This document shows positions 41,393-50,248 of a DNA stretch of 64,000 nt, one piece after another; the stretch's first letter is position 1, and each line of letters opens with the position of its first letter. This stretch comes from Streptomyces harbinensis (GTDB lineage Bacteria; Actinomycetota; Actinomycetes; Streptomycetales; Streptomycetaceae). Below the pieces are notes generated by a model. The model ran no database searches. It worked only from the letters and a program-made list of their open reading frames with translations, and was not told the origin of the DNA. The DNA lies in NCBI RefSeq assembly GCF_900116145.1, contig NZ_FPAB01000008.1, positions 1-64,000 on the forward strand, written 5' to 3'. Position numbers and translations under genes: made by a program.

Positions 41393-42858
41393 CTGGGCTG
41401 GGTCTGGGCGTTCAGCTCGGTGAGTTTGACGCCGCGCGCGCCGTTGGTGCGCGGGTCGTCGATGCGCAGGACGTCCAGCCCCTGCTGGTCGTTGGAGTAG
41501 ATGTAGCCGTTGTAGTAGTAGGCGGACCAGGAGCCGCCGAAGGTCAGGGCGTCGTTGCTGACGGGCCCGCGGTCGAAGTAGCCGATCTCCTTGGGGCGGT
41601 CCGAATCGGTGAACTCCCAGATGGAGACGCCGCCCTGGTACCAGGACTGGACCATGATGTCGCGGCCCCGCACCGGGATGAGGGAGCCGTTGTGGGCGAC
41701 GCAGTTCTCGGTGTCGGCCTGGTGGCGGGGGATCTTGAAGTAGCTCTGGAACTCCAGCCGCCGCCGGTCGCCCTTGCCGGTGATGTGGTAGATGCCGTTG
41801 GCGCCGTACTTGTCACCGATGCGGGCGTTGCAGGTGGCGCCGCCTCCGCCGCCGAGTTCGTCGGTGAAGACGACCTTCTTGCCGTCCTGGCTGAAGGTGG
41901 CGGAGTGCCAGAAGGCGAAGTGCTCGGCGTCCTGGACCCGGTCGATGACGCGCGGCTGGGCCGGCTTGGAGATGTCCATGAGGATGCCGTCGCCCATGCA
42001 GGCGCCGGCGGCGATCTTCAGCCGGGGGTAGGCGGTGATGTCGTGGCAGCCGGAGGTGGCCGAGCCGCGGTCGCTGCCGGGGAAGCCGCCGTCGGGGAAG
42101 AGCACTTCGAAGCTGGAGACCTCGGCGCGCTCGGGTGCGTGGCGCGGCACCTTCACGATGGAGATGCCGTTGTGGGGCGGCTGGCAGTCGGGGAAGGAGG
42201 CGTCGGGGTAGTAGGAGGAGACGTAGACGTAGACGTTCTTGCCGTCCGGCACCAGGGTGTTGGTGTGGGAGCCGCAGTAGGTCTCGACGGCGGAGACGTA
42301 CTTGGGGTTGCGCTTGTCGCTGATGTCGAAGATGCGGATCCCTTCCCAGGAATCCTTGATGGTGGCCGACTGGGCGACGCTGTTGCAGGAGTCGTCGCTG
42401 CGGGAGGAGTCGACGGACAGGAAGAGCAGGTCGCCGCTGACGGAGATGTCGCCCTGGCCGCCGGGACACAGCACCTCGGCGACGATCTTCGGCTTGCTGG
42501 GGCGGGAGATGTCGTGGATGACGAAGCCGTCGTAGTTGCCGGCGAAGACGTAGTGGTCCTGGAAGGCCAGGTCGGAGTTGGTGGCCTGGAGGGCGTTCTT
42601 GGGGACGTTGGCGACGTGGGTGACGTTGCGGCTGGTGACGACCTCGCCGACGCCGGGTATGGCGTCGGTGGTGCCGGCCGCGTCCGGGTCCTGGAGTCGC
42701 TCGGTGGTGATGTCCTGGGGCGCCACGGGGGTGTCGCCGTCGTCGGGGGTGGCCAGGGCCGTTCCGCTGAGCGCGTAGGTGGCGAGCAGGCCGGTGAGGG
42801 CCGCCAGGGTCACGCCGATGCGCCCGCGTCGCACGCGGGGTCTGTGCAACGATGTCAC
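41383..42858 (-). CDS. Secreted LVIVD-repeat protein
   Basis: This 491-residue protein uses GTG 42858, 6 bases after GGAGGA. The signal peptide is at 1-36 (VTLAALTGLLATYALSGTALA). The mature part is a beta-propeller made of LVIVD-like repeats: DLAFQDHYVFAGNYDGFVIHDIS, IRIFDISDKRNPKYV, NVYVYVSSYY, GISIVKVP, GILMDISKP, GGVSIWEFTDSDRPKEIGYF. Several cysteines suggest disulfides. It is divergent from a DUF305 lipoprotein gene with a shared inverted-repeat region, a pairing I have seen in other Streptomyces. Function unknown. Confidence 0.88.
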   Translation of the reverse strand: MTSLHRPRVRRGRIGVTLAALTGLLATYALSGTALATPDDGDTPVAPQDITTERLQDPDAAGTTDAIPGVGEVVTSRNVTHVANVPKNALQATNSDLAFQDHYVFAGNYDGFVIHDISRPSKPKIVAEVLCPGGQGDISVSGDLLFLSVDSSRSDDSCNSVAQSATIKDSWEGIRIFDISDKRNPKYVSAVETYCGSHTNTLVPDGKNVYVYVSSYYPDASFPDCQPPHNGISIVKVPRHAPERAEVSSFEVLFPDGGFPGSDRGSATSGCHDITAYPRLKIAAGACMGDGILMDISKPAQPRVIDRVQDAEHFAFWHSATFSQDGKKVVFTDELGGGGGATCNARIGDKYGANGIYHITGKGDRRRLEFQSYFKIPRHQADTENCVAHNGSLIPVRGRDIMVQSWYQGGVSIWEFTDSDRPKEIGYFDRGPVSNDALTFGGSWSAYYYNGYIYSNDQQGLDVLRIDDPRTNGARGVKLTELNAQTQPSYW

Positions 42859-42942
42859 TCGAATCCTCCCTGGATCCGTCCGGTGTTGCGTGGGGTTGAC
42901 CGGTTCACGGATGCCATCAGTATCCCGATGTGCATGTACAGA

Positions 42943-42980
42943 TCAATATGGGAAACAGATCATTCATATTTCCGTATTGA
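42943..42980. promoter_or_regulatory. Inverted repeat in the divergent LVIVD/DUF305 promoter region
   Basis: TCAATATGGGAAA (42943-42955) and TTTCCGTATTGA (42969-42980) are near-perfect inverted arms (one extra base in the left arm) around a 13-bp AT-rich centre. Placed between divergent starts, it could bind one regulator controlling both genes. Confidence 0.5.
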
Positions 42981-43013
42981 CTGACCGGTGCACTCGCGCA
43001 CCAGGAGGACTCT

Positions 43014-43712
43014 GTGTCAACTCATCGCTTCCGCCGCCCTGTCGCGGGCGCCGGGCTCGCCGTGTCCCTGGCCGCCGTGCTGTCGCTGGTGGCGCTCACC
43101 GGCTGCACCGGCGGCGAGGCGGCGGCCGGGGACACCGGTTCGGACGCCGAGGCCTCGGTGATCGTGCCGGGCCGGCCCGGCGAGGAGGCGCGCACCGTCT
43201 CCCCGCGGGAGGCGCGCGAGGCGGCCGGCGAGGGCACCGGCCCCAACGCCGCCGATCACGCCTTCATGACCATGATGATCGAGCACCACGAGCAGGCCGT
43301 CGAGATGACCGAGCTCGCCGACGCGTACGCCGAGGACAGCGCGGTGCGCGGCATCGCCGGCCGGATAGCCGCCGCGCAGGAGCCGGAGATCGAGGCGATG
43401 CGGGCCTGGCTGCTGCGCAACGCGGAAGGCGGGGAGGCGACCGGGGACGGGCACGGGCACGGGGGCCACGACGGGCACGGAGACACCATGCCGGGGATGG
43501 CGAGCGAGGAGGAGCTGGCCCGGCTGCGGGCGGCACGGGGCGCGGAGTTCGACGCGCTCTTCCTGGACCTGATGATCGCTCACCACGAGGGCGCCGTCGC
43601 CATGGCCGCCGATGTCTCCGCGCAGGGCAACGATGTGACCGCGCTGGAGATGGCGGCCGAGATCGGCGCCTCGCAGCGGGTGGAGATCTCCCGGATGGAG
43701 GCGATGCGCTGA
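43014..43712 (+). CDS. DUF305 lipoprotein
   Basis: This 232-residue protein starts at GTG 43014 after AGGAGG. The lipoprotein signal ends in LTGC at about residue 31. Two DUF305 (ferritin-like four-helix) repeats follow: DHAFMTMMIEHHEQAVEMTELAD .. EIEAMRAWL and FDALFLDLMIAHHEGAVAMAADV .. EISRMEAMR, each with the HH-E metal-binding signature. Between them is a His-rich stretch (GHGHGGHDGHGDTMPGM). It probably binds copper or another metal at the cell surface. Followed by a hairpin. Confidence 0.92.
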   Translation: MSTHRFRRPVAGAGLAVSLAAVLSLVALTGCTGGEAAAGDTGSDAEASVIVPGRPGEEARTVSPREAREAAGEGTGPNAADHAFMTMMIEHHEQAVEMTELADAYAEDSAVRGIAGRIAAAQEPEIEAMRAWLLRNAEGGEATGDGHGHGGHDGHGDTMPGMASEEELARLRAARGAEFDALFLDLMIAHHEGAVAMAADVSAQGNDVTALEMAAEIGASQRVEISRMEAMR

Positions 43713-43731
43713 GCCGCCGGCCGCGGCGGGC

Positions 43732-43756
43732 CGGACCGGGCGGGGCGCCCGGTCCG
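43732..43756. terminator. Terminator between DUF305 and ArsR genes
   Basis: CGGACCGGGCG and CGCCCGGTCCG form a perfect 11-bp stem with a GGG loop between the convergent gene ends. Confidence 0.85.
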
Positions 43757-43758
43757 CT

Positions 43759-44121
43759 TCAGCGCAGGCGCTCGCGGGCCGCGGCGGCCAGTACGGCCTC
43801 CAGCAGGCCGGGGAAGAGCACCTCCAGGTCGTCCCGGCGCAGCGCGTTCATCTTCGCCGTGCCCCGGTACACCTGCTGGATGAGTCCGGCCTCGCGCAGC
43901 ACCCGGAAGTGGTGGGTGCTGGTCGACTTGCTCACCGGCAGGTCCAGATCCGAGCAGGACAGCTCCGCGCCGGGACCGGCGGCGGCGAGCTTGTGCAGCA
44001 CGGACAGCCGCAGCGGGTCGGCGAGGGCCTGGAGCACCTGATCCAGCCGGATCCGCTCGCGGGCGGGGTGTTCCAGGGCGCGGCCGGCGACGGTGGCGGG
44101 CGCGGGGCTCGGCTGGCTCAT
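43759..44121 (-). CDS. ArsR-type winged-helix regulator
   Basis: This 120-residue protein has an ArsR winged helix: LDQVLQALADPLRLSVLHKLAAAG, then LSCSDLDLPVSKSTSTHHFRVLREAGLIQQVYRGTAKMNALRRDDLEVLFPGLL. The SKSTSTHHFRVL recognition helix is typical of the Streptomyces subgroup placed next to oxidoreductases. No obvious metal-binding cysteine cluster. Divergent from the OYE gene, which it probably represses. Confidence 0.9.
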   Translation of the reverse strand: MSQPSPAPATVAGRALEHPARERIRLDQVLQALADPLRLSVLHKLAAAGPGAELSCSDLDLPVSKSTSTHHFRVLREAGLIQQVYRGTAKMNALRRDDLEVLFPGLLEAVLAAAARERLR

Positions 44122-44159
44122 GCCCCCATCATACGAGCACCGTCGAACTTTGATGGGCT

Positions 44160-44170
44160 TCGTACTACGA
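44160..44170. promoter_or_regulatory. Operator-like palindrome between ArsR and OYE genes
   Basis: TCGTA-C-TACGA is a perfect short palindrome that includes a TACGAT -10-like box for the OYE gene; outer copies of the half-site (TACGAG at 44132, CTCGTA at 44176) lie around it. Candidate ArsR binding region. Confidence 0.5.
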
Positions 44171-44222
44171 TGGCTCTCGTACCAATGTCGGATCCCGACC
44201 CGCTGTTGCGAGGAGCCCGCCC

Positions 44223-45305
44223 GTGAGCGCCCTGTTCGAGCCGTACACCCTGCGGTCGCTGACCCTGCCCAACCGCGTCTGGATGGCGCCCATGTGCCAG
44301 TACTCGGCGCCGCTGACCGGCCCGGACACCGGTGCGGTGACCGACTGGCACCTGGTCCACTACGGCGCCCGGGCGGTCGGCGGCGCCGGGCTCGTCCTGC
44401 TGGAGGCCACCGCCGTCAGCCCCGAGGGCCGGATCAGCCCGGCCGACCTCGGGCTGTGGAACGAGCGCCAGCAGGAGGCGCTGCGCCCGCTGACCGCCTT
44501 CCTGAAGGCGCAGGGCGCCGTGCCCGGGATCCAGCTGGCGCACGCCGGGCGGAAGGCCGGAACCGACCGCCCCTGGAACGGCGGCCGGCCGCTGGCCCCC
44601 GAGGAGGGCGGCTGGCAGCCGGTCGGGCCCTCGCCGCTCGCCTTCGACGAGGACCACCCGGTGCCGGCCGAGCTCACCGTGGAGCAGATCCGGGAGATCA
44701 CCGGCCGGTTCGCCGACGCGGCGCGGCGGGCGCTGGCCGCGGGCTTCGAGGTGGCCGAGGTGCACGGCGCGCACGGCTATCTGATCGGCGAGTTCCTGTC
44801 CCCGTACAGCAACCACCGCACCGACGGCTACGGCGGGGACTTCACGGGCCGCACCCGGTTCGCCCTGGAGGTGGTGGACGCGGTCCGCGCCGTGTGGCCC
44901 GAGGAGCTGCCGCTGTTCTTCCGCATCTCGGCCACCGACTGGCTCGCCGAGGGCGGCTGGGAGGCCGACGACACGGTGCGCTTCGCCCGCCTGCTGCGCG
45001 AGCACGGCGTGGATCTGCTGGACGTGTCCACCGGCGGCAACGCCCCCGGCGTCCGGATCCCCACCGGCCCCGGCTACCAGGTGCCGTTCGCGGCCCGGGT
45101 GAAGGCCGAGGCGGAGCTGCCGGTGGCCGCGGTCGGACTGATCACCGAGCCGGAGCAGGCCGAGAAGATCCTCGTCAACGGGGAGGCGGACGCCGTCCTG
45201 CTGGGCCGCGAGCTGCTGCGCGACCCGTCCTGGGCGCACCGGGCGGCCCGCGAGCTAGGGGTACGCGACCGGCGGGTGCCGGCGCAGTACCTGCGGGCGG
45301 TGTGA
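44223..45305 (+). CDS. NADH:flavin oxidoreductase (Old Yellow Enzyme, YqjM-like)
   Basis: This 360-residue TIM-barrel flavoenzyme starts at GTG 44223. Conserved YqjM-type features: NRVWMAPMCQYSA with the active-site Cys, GIQLAHAGRKAGT with the substrate-binding His, EVHGAHGYLIGEFLSPYSNHRTDGYGGDFTGRTRF, and the FMN phosphate region GLITEPEQAEKILVNGEADAVLLGRELLRDP. It reduces activated C=C bonds with NADPH. The adjacent divergent ArsR gene suggests induction by an electrophile or unsaturated compound. Confidence 0.95.
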   Translation: MSALFEPYTLRSLTLPNRVWMAPMCQYSAPLTGPDTGAVTDWHLVHYGARAVGGAGLVLLEATAVSPEGRISPADLGLWNERQQEALRPLTAFLKAQGAVPGIQLAHAGRKAGTDRPWNGGRPLAPEEGGWQPVGPSPLAFDEDHPVPAELTVEQIREITGRFADAARRALAAGFEVAEVHGAHGYLIGEFLSPYSNHRTDGYGGDFTGRTRFALEVVDAVRAVWPEELPLFFRISATDWLAEGGWEADDTVRFARLLREHGVDLLDVSTGGNAPGVRIPTGPGYQVPFAARVKAEAELPVAAVGLITEPEQAEKILVNGEADAVLLGRELLRDPSWAHRAARELGVRDRRVPAQYLRAV

Positions 45306-45380
45306 AGCTCCCTCGAACGCGTGGCCGTCCCCGCGGCCGGTGGCGCGCGCCGACGCTGCCGGACAGTAGGGTAACGGACC

Positions 45381-46058
45381 GTGGCAGCACGACCGTTGAA
45401 TGAGATTGTGGAAGCCGGCTGGGCCAAGGCCCTGGAACCGGTGGCCGACCGGATCGCGGCGATGGGCGATTTCCTGCGCGCGGAGATCGCCCAGGGCCGC
45501 ACCTACCTCCCCGCGGGACAGCACGTCCTGCGGGCCTTCAGCCAGCCGTTCGACGACGTACGGGTGCTGATCGTCGGCCAGGACCCGTACCCCACCCCGG
45601 GGCACGCCGTGGGGCTGAGCTTCGCGGTGGCGCCCGAGGTGCGTCCGCTGCCGGGCAGCCTGGAGAACATCTTCCGCGAACTCCACACCGACCTCGGCGC
45701 GCCCCGGCCCTCCAACGGCGACCTCACCCCCTGGACGCGGCAGGGGGTGCTGCTGCTGAACCGGGCGCTGACCACCGCGCCGCGCAGCCCCGGTGCCCAC
45801 CGCGGCAAGGGCTGGGAGGAGGTCACCGAACAGGCGATCCGGGCGCTGGCGGCGCGCGGGAAGCCGCTGGTGGCGATCCTGTGGGGCCGCGACGCCCGCA
45901 ATCTGCGCCCGCTGCTGGGCCCGGTGCCCAGCGTGGAGTCGGCGCACCCCTCCCCCATGTCGGCCGACCGGGGGTTCTTCAACTCCCGGCCGTTCAGCCG
46001 GGCCAACGCCCTGCTGGCCGAACAGGGCGCGCAGCCGGTGGACTGGACGCTGCCGTGA
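45381..46058 (+). CDS. ung: Uracil-DNA glycosylase
   Basis: This 225-residue family-1 UDG starts at GTG 45381. The catalytic motif GQDPYPTPGHAVGLSF contains Asp68, and the DNA-contacting loop is HPSPMSA near residue 194. It removes uracil from DNA to begin base-excision repair. Length and motifs are complete. The stop overlaps the GTG of the next gene (GTGA), so the two are translated together. Confidence 0.97.
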   Translation: MAARPLNEIVEAGWAKALEPVADRIAAMGDFLRAEIAQGRTYLPAGQHVLRAFSQPFDDVRVLIVGQDPYPTPGHAVGLSFAVAPEVRPLPGSLENIFRELHTDLGAPRPSNGDLTPWTRQGVLLLNRALTTAPRSPGAHRGKGWEEVTEQAIRALAARGKPLVAILWGRDARNLRPLLGPVPSVESAHPSPMSADRGFFNSRPFSRANALLAEQGAQPVDWTLP

Positions 46059-47050
46059 GCGCCCCCGCCGGGGGCTGGGTGCTGGGGGTGGACTCGGGCG
46101 GCTCCGGGCTGCGGGTGGCGCTGGCCGCGGTCTCCGCCTCGGGCGCGGTGGAGCCGGGGTGGGAGACGGTCACCGCTCCCCCGGTACGGACCGGGCCCGC
46201 CGGGATCGACGCGGAGCAGTTCGTGGCACGGCTGCTGCCCGCCGGCCGGGAGCTGCTGGCGCGGGCCGGGGATCCTGGGCCCCTCGTGGCGGCGTGCGTG
46301 GGCGCGGCCGGGATGGCCACCCTCGGCGCCGGGCTGCGCGAGCGGCTGCCCGGGGCGCTGGCGGACGGGTTCGGGGTGCGGCGCTGGGCACTGGCCGCGG
46401 ACGCGGTCACCGGGTACGCGGGGGCGCTGGGGATGCGCCCGGGCGTGGTGGTGGCGGCGGGCACCGGCATGATCGCGCTGGGCAGCGATCTGCGCGGCTG
46501 GCGGCGGGCGGACGGCTGGGGCCATCTGCTGGGCGACTGCGGCGGCGGGGCCTGGATCGGCGGGCGTGGGCTCGCGGCGGCGCTGCGGGCCCACGACGGG
46601 CGGCGCGGCGGCTCGGCGGCGCTGCTGGCGCGGGCCGAGGCGGTGTTCGGGCCCGCCGGCGGGCTGCCGGAGGCGGTGTATCCGCGGCAGGACCGGGCGG
46701 CCGTACTGGCCTCCTTCGCACCCGAGGTGGCCTCCTGCGCCCCGGCCGACCCGGTGGCGGCGGAGATCATGGCGGCGGCGGCGCGGGAGATCGCGGAGAC
46801 GGCCGCCGCGGCGGCGCCGGGCGCGCCGGCCGGCGGGGGCGGCACGGAGGTGGCGCTGACCGGGGGGCTGCTGCGCCTCGGTGAGCCGCTGCTGGCCCCG
46901 CTGCGGGCGGAGCTGGAGCGGCTGCTGCCGGGCTGCGTCACGGTGCCGGCCGCCGGGGACCCGCTGGCCGGGTCGCTGCTGGTCGCGGCGCGGATCGCGG
47001 TGGGCGGGCTGCGGCTGCCATCCGATCGGGCGTTGCTGGTGGTGGGTTGA
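46055..47050 (+). CDS. BadF/BadG-type ATPase, N-acetylglucosamine-kinase-like
   Basis: This 331-residue protein starts at GTG 46055 in the GTGA overlap with ung. ASKHA fold: phosphate-1 loop VLGVDSGGSGLRVALA, Asp of ALAADAVTGYAGAL, phosphate-2 VVVAAGTGMIALGSD, GWGHLLGDCGGGAWIGGRGL and adenosine loop VALTGGLLRL. This matches the BadF/NagK group used for GlcNAc kinases in actinomycetes. Possible role: phosphorylating GlcNAc or another amino sugar. Coupling to a repair enzyme is probably only positional. Confidence 0.88.
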   Translation: MSAPAGGWVLGVDSGGSGLRVALAAVSASGAVEPGWETVTAPPVRTGPAGIDAEQFVARLLPAGRELLARAGDPGPLVAACVGAAGMATLGAGLRERLPGALADGFGVRRWALAADAVTGYAGALGMRPGVVVAAGTGMIALGSDLRGWRRADGWGHLLGDCGGGAWIGGRGLAAALRAHDGRRGGSAALLARAEAVFGPAGGLPEAVYPRQDRAAVLASFAPEVASCAPADPVAAEIMAAAAREIAETAAAAAPGAPAGGGGTEVALTGGLLRLGEPLLAPLRAELERLLPGCVTVPAAGDPLAGSLLVAARIAVGGLRLPSDRALLVVG

Positions 47051-47147
47051 CCGGGTCACACCCAGGCGCGGGATTTTTCCGGACAAACCCCAAGGGGGTG
47101 CCCCCGGCCGAACAGCCAAGCACATCAAGGCATTAACATGCGGCGAC

Positions 47148-48038
47148 ATGAGCTCCCCCACTGGGCACGGGCCCGGACTGCCCGTACGAATGCCGAGACC
47201 ACGTCAGCCCGGACGTCACCGTCGCCCGGAGCCCGTCAGCGCGCCCGAGGGCGCTCCGGTGCTGGTGCTTGCCGTGCCCGGTACGCCGTCGGCGGCCGGC
47301 CGCGGCATCGCCGAGGAAGTGACCAGCATCGCCCGTTCCGAGCTGCCCGGGCTCGACGCGCGGGTGGGTTTCTCCGAGAGCGCGGACGAGGACACCGAGT
47401 TCCCGTCGCTGCGCGCGGTGCTGTCGCAGGTGGCCGCCGAGCGTGACGACGCCGAGCAGCGTCCCTCCGCCGTGGTCGTCCCGCTGCTGGCGGGCCCGGA
47501 CAGCGCGCAGCTGCGCGGCATCCGGCAGGCGGTGCTGAGCAGCGGATCGGGGGCCGAGCTGACGGACGTGCTGGGGCCGCACCCGCTGCTGGCCGAGGGG
47601 GTGCACGTACGGCTGTCGGAGGCGGATCTGGCGCGGGCCGACCGGGCCCGGCTGTTCACCGTGGCCACGGCGGCGGACGGGATCATCCTGGCCACCGTGG
47701 GCGGCGAGGAGGCGGTGCAGGCGGCCGGGATCACCGGCATGCTGCTGTCGGCGCGGCTTGCGGTGCCGGTGCTGGCCGCGGCGCTGGACAAGGCCGGTTC
47801 GGTCGCGGACGTGGCGGCGCAGCTGGTGGACGCGGGCTCGCAGCAACTGGCGCTGGCGCCGTGTCTGATCGGACCCGAGGTGCCGGACGGTCTGCTGGCC
47901 GCCGCCGCCGAGGAGGCGGGCTGTGCGACGGCCGAGCCGCTGGGCGCGTACCCGGGCATCGGCAAGCTGGTGCTGTCGGCGTACACCACCAAGCTCGGTA
48001 TTCCGCTGCGGGATTCGCAGGGGGCCTCCGCCCGGTGA
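47148..48038 (+). CDS. Sirohydrochlorin-chelatase-like protein lacking the catalytic histidines
   Basis: This 296-residue protein starts at ATG 47148 with TAACAT 8 bases upstream (leaderless pattern). The body resembles the two-repeat CbiX/chelatase fold: VLVLAVPGTPSAAGRGIAEEV, VVVPLLAGPDSAQLRGIRQAV, then a second repeat (ILATVGGEEAVQAAGITGMLLSARL). Active chelatases have His in the first strand (LLxxHGSR) and in the LxxGxH segment; here these read AVPGTP and AGPDSA, so both metal-handling His residues are absent. The N-terminus is a basic linker. It may be a non-catalytic relative or a binding protein. Confidence 0.75.
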   Translation: MSSPTGHGPGLPVRMPRPRQPGRHRRPEPVSAPEGAPVLVLAVPGTPSAAGRGIAEEVTSIARSELPGLDARVGFSESADEDTEFPSLRAVLSQVAAERDDAEQRPSAVVVPLLAGPDSAQLRGIRQAVLSSGSGAELTDVLGPHPLLAEGVHVRLSEADLARADRARLFTVATAADGIILATVGGEEAVQAAGITGMLLSARLAVPVLAAALDKAGSVADVAAQLVDAGSQQLALAPCLIGPEVPDGLLAAAAEEAGCATAEPLGAYPGIGKLVLSAYTTKLGIPLRDSQGASAR

Positions 48039-48069
48039 GCCGGGGCGGCGCGGCTGTCACACTGGTCGT

Positions 48070-48789
48070 ATGACGACGGTGCGACCGGCTGCCGCTGCCC
48101 TGGTGTTCGATCTCGACGGCACGCTGGTGGACAGCGAGCCGCACTACTACGAGGCGAACCGCCGGGTGCTGGCCGGGCAGGGTGTGCGTGATTTCAGCTG
48201 GGAGCGGTACACGCACTACATCGGCATCGGTGCCCTGGACGCGCTGGCCGCGCAGCGGGCCGAGTACCGGATCGCCACGCCGGCCGAGGAGTTGCTGGCC
48301 GAGCAGGACCGGGTCTACCTGGAGCTGATCCGGGGCCGTATCGAGGTGTTCCCCGGCATGGCGCGGCTGGTGGAGCTGGCGCACGCGGCGGGGCTGCCGA
48401 TGGCGGTGGCCTCCGGCTCCACCCGGGAGGCGATCGACGCGGCCCTGACCGGCAGTGCGGTGGGCGCGCTGCTGCCGGTGCGGGTCTCCGCCGAGGAGGT
48501 GCCGCGCGGAAAGCCGGCGCCGGATGTGTTCGAGGCGGCGGCGCACCGGCTGGGCGTGCCGCCCCAGCGGTGTGTGGTGGTGGAGGACGCGGCTCCGGGG
48601 GTGGTGGCGGCGCTCGCGGCCGGCATGCGGTGTGTGGCGGTGCCTTCGGTGCTGCGGGCGGCGGACGAGCCGGTGTTCGCGTCGGCGGGGCTGTGTTTCC
48701 CCGGCGGCCAGGAGACCTTCGACGCCGAGGCCGTCCTGGCCTGGGTGCGGGAGCGCGCGGACGGCGCGGCTCCGGCCACGGACTCCTGA
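48070..48789 (+). CDS. HAD-family phosphatase (2), beta-phosphoglucomutase-like
   Basis: This 239-residue protein starts at ATG 48070, 31 bp after the previous stop. HAD motifs are complete: DLDGTLVDSEPHYYEANRR (I, Asp nucleophile and acid/base), VASGSTREAID (II), RGKPAPDVFEAAAHRLG (III, Lys) and VVVEDAAPGVVAALAAGMRCVAVP (IV, Glu-Asp). The cap is of the C1 alpha-helical type, as in beta-phosphoglucomutase and small phosphatases. Substrate unknown. Confidence 0.92.
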   Translation: MTTVRPAAAALVFDLDGTLVDSEPHYYEANRRVLAGQGVRDFSWERYTHYIGIGALDALAAQRAEYRIATPAEELLAEQDRVYLELIRGRIEVFPGMARLVELAHAAGLPMAVASGSTREAIDAALTGSAVGALLPVRVSAEEVPRGKPAPDVFEAAAHRLGVPPQRCVVVEDAAPGVVAALAAGMRCVAVPSVLRAADEPVFASAGLCFPGGQETFDAEAVLAWVRERADGAAPATDS

Positions 48790-48916
48790 GCGGCCGGCCG
48801 GCAGTGGGCCGGCGGGCGATGGATTGCGTTTCGATAACCCGGGAATAGCCGTATGTGGTGACATGCCTCCCCAGCAGATGACGGCGCGCACCGGGCATCG
48901 CCCGGCTGGAGGAGAC

Positions 48917-50248
48917 GTGACGCAGTTCGGCTCGCCCGAGGACACCGCGCGACGCGACCCCTCCCCCGCCGGCCCGCCCGTGCCGCGGGTCGACGGGGTA
49001 CGGCTGCTGGAGGTGCTGGAGCGGCTCGGTGAGATCGGCGCGGACCCGGGCGGCGGGGTGACCCGGCTCGGGCTCGGCCCGCTGGAGGAGCAGGCCCGCA
49101 CCTGGCTGGCCGGCGTGGGACGTTCGGCCGGTCTGGTACCGCGCACCGACCCGGCCGGGAACCTCTTCCTGCGGCTGCCGGGGCCGGCCACCGGTCCGGT
49201 CCTGCTGATCGGCTCGCATGTGGACACCGTGGTCCAGGGCGGCCGGCTGGACGGCGCCTACGGGGTGGTGGCGGCCATCGAGGTGCTGCGGGTGCTGCAC
49301 GCCGGCGGGGTGCGGCTGCCGTTCGACCCGGTCGCGGTGGCGTTCTCCAACGAGGAGGGCGCGCTGGTGCAGTTGCCGTTCTTCGGCTCCCGGGCGGTGT
49401 GCGGGCAACTGGCGGACCGGGTGGGGGCCACCGACCGGTCCGGGCGCGGCGCGGACGCCTATCTGGCCGAGCACGGCGGGGACCCCGGCCGGCTGGCCGA
49501 GGCGGCGTGGCCCGAGGGCAGTATCGCGGCCTATCTGGAACTCCACATCGAGCAGGGGCCGGTGCTGGAACGTGCCGGGATCCCGATCGGGGTGGTGGAG
49601 GGCATCGTGGGCCGCACCATCGTGGACATCGAGGTGCTGGGGCAGGCGCAGCACGCGGGCACCACCCCCATGGAGGCCCGGCACGACGCGCTGGTGGCCG
49701 CCGCCGAACTGGTGCTGGGCGTACGGCGGATCGCCGCCGTGGACGGCGTCTGCACGACGGCCACGGTGGGTTTCCTGCGGGCGGCGCCGAATGTGACCAA
49801 CACGGTGCCCGGTACGGCCCGCCTCACCGCGGAGGTACGGGACATCGACCCGGCCCGGCTGGCGGCGGGCGAGGCGGCGGTCCGGGCGGTGTGCGCGGAG
49901 GTGGAGCGGCGTACCGGCTGCCGGGTGCGGTGTGCCGTCTCCAGCGGTTCGGCGCCGGTGGCCACCGACCCGGCGCTGCGGCGGGCGATCGCGGAGGCGG
50001 CGGACGCGCTGGGGCTGGCGCGGCTGGCGCTGCCGAGCGGCGCCGGGCACGACGCGCAGATCGTGGCGTCCGTCGCGCCGATCGGCATGATCTTCGTGCC
50101 GAGTACCGGCGGGATCTCCCACGCCCCGGCCGAGGACACCCCGCCAGAGGCGCTGGTGCGCGGGGCGGATGTGCTGCTCCGTACCGTGCTGCGGCTGGCC
50201 GCCACGGCGGGCGGCGACCCCGGCAGGGGGGAGGGCCGTGTGTCGTGA
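48917..50248 (+). CDS. Allantoate-amidohydrolase/carbamoylase-like M20 hydrolase
   Basis: This 443-residue protein starts at GTG 48917, just after GGAGGAGAC; an ATG at 48863 is an alternative. M20 metal ligands: His in LLIGSHVDTV, Asp in GRLDGAYGVVAA, Glu-Glu in VAFSNEEGA, His in YLELHIEQGP and His in GGISHAPAED. EGIVGRTIVDIEVLGQAQHAGTTPM is the lid region of the allantoate amidohydrolase / N-carbamoyl amino acid hydrolase group. It hydrolyses a C-N bond in a ureido or amide compound. It is the last gene before the biosynthetic region and probably not part of it. Confidence 0.9.
   Translation: MTQFGSPEDTARRDPSPAGPPVPRVDGVRLLEVLERLGEIGADPGGGVTRLGLGPLEEQARTWLAGVGRSAGLVPRTDPAGNLFLRLPGPATGPVLLIGSHVDTVVQGGRLDGAYGVVAAIEVLRVLHAGGVRLPFDPVAVAFSNEEGALVQLPFFGSRAVCGQLADRVGATDRSGRGADAYLAEHGGDPGRLAEAAWPEGSIAAYLELHIEQGPVLERAGIPIGVVEGIVGRTIVDIEVLGQAQHAGTTPMEARHDALVAAAELVLGVRRIAAVDGVCTTATVGFLRAAPNVTNTVPGTARLTAEVRDIDPARLAAGEAAVRAVCAEVERRTGCRVRCAVSSGSAPVATDPALRRAIAEAADALGLARLALPSGAGHDAQIVASVAPIGMIFVPSTGGISHAPAEDTPPEALVRGADVLLRTVLRLAATAGGDPGRGEGRVS

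Noticed and set aside
45381..47050. Functional link between uracil-DNA glycosylase and the BadF-type kinase
   Set aside because: Start-stop overlap shows co-translation, but their activities share no pathway I know; kept as positional only.
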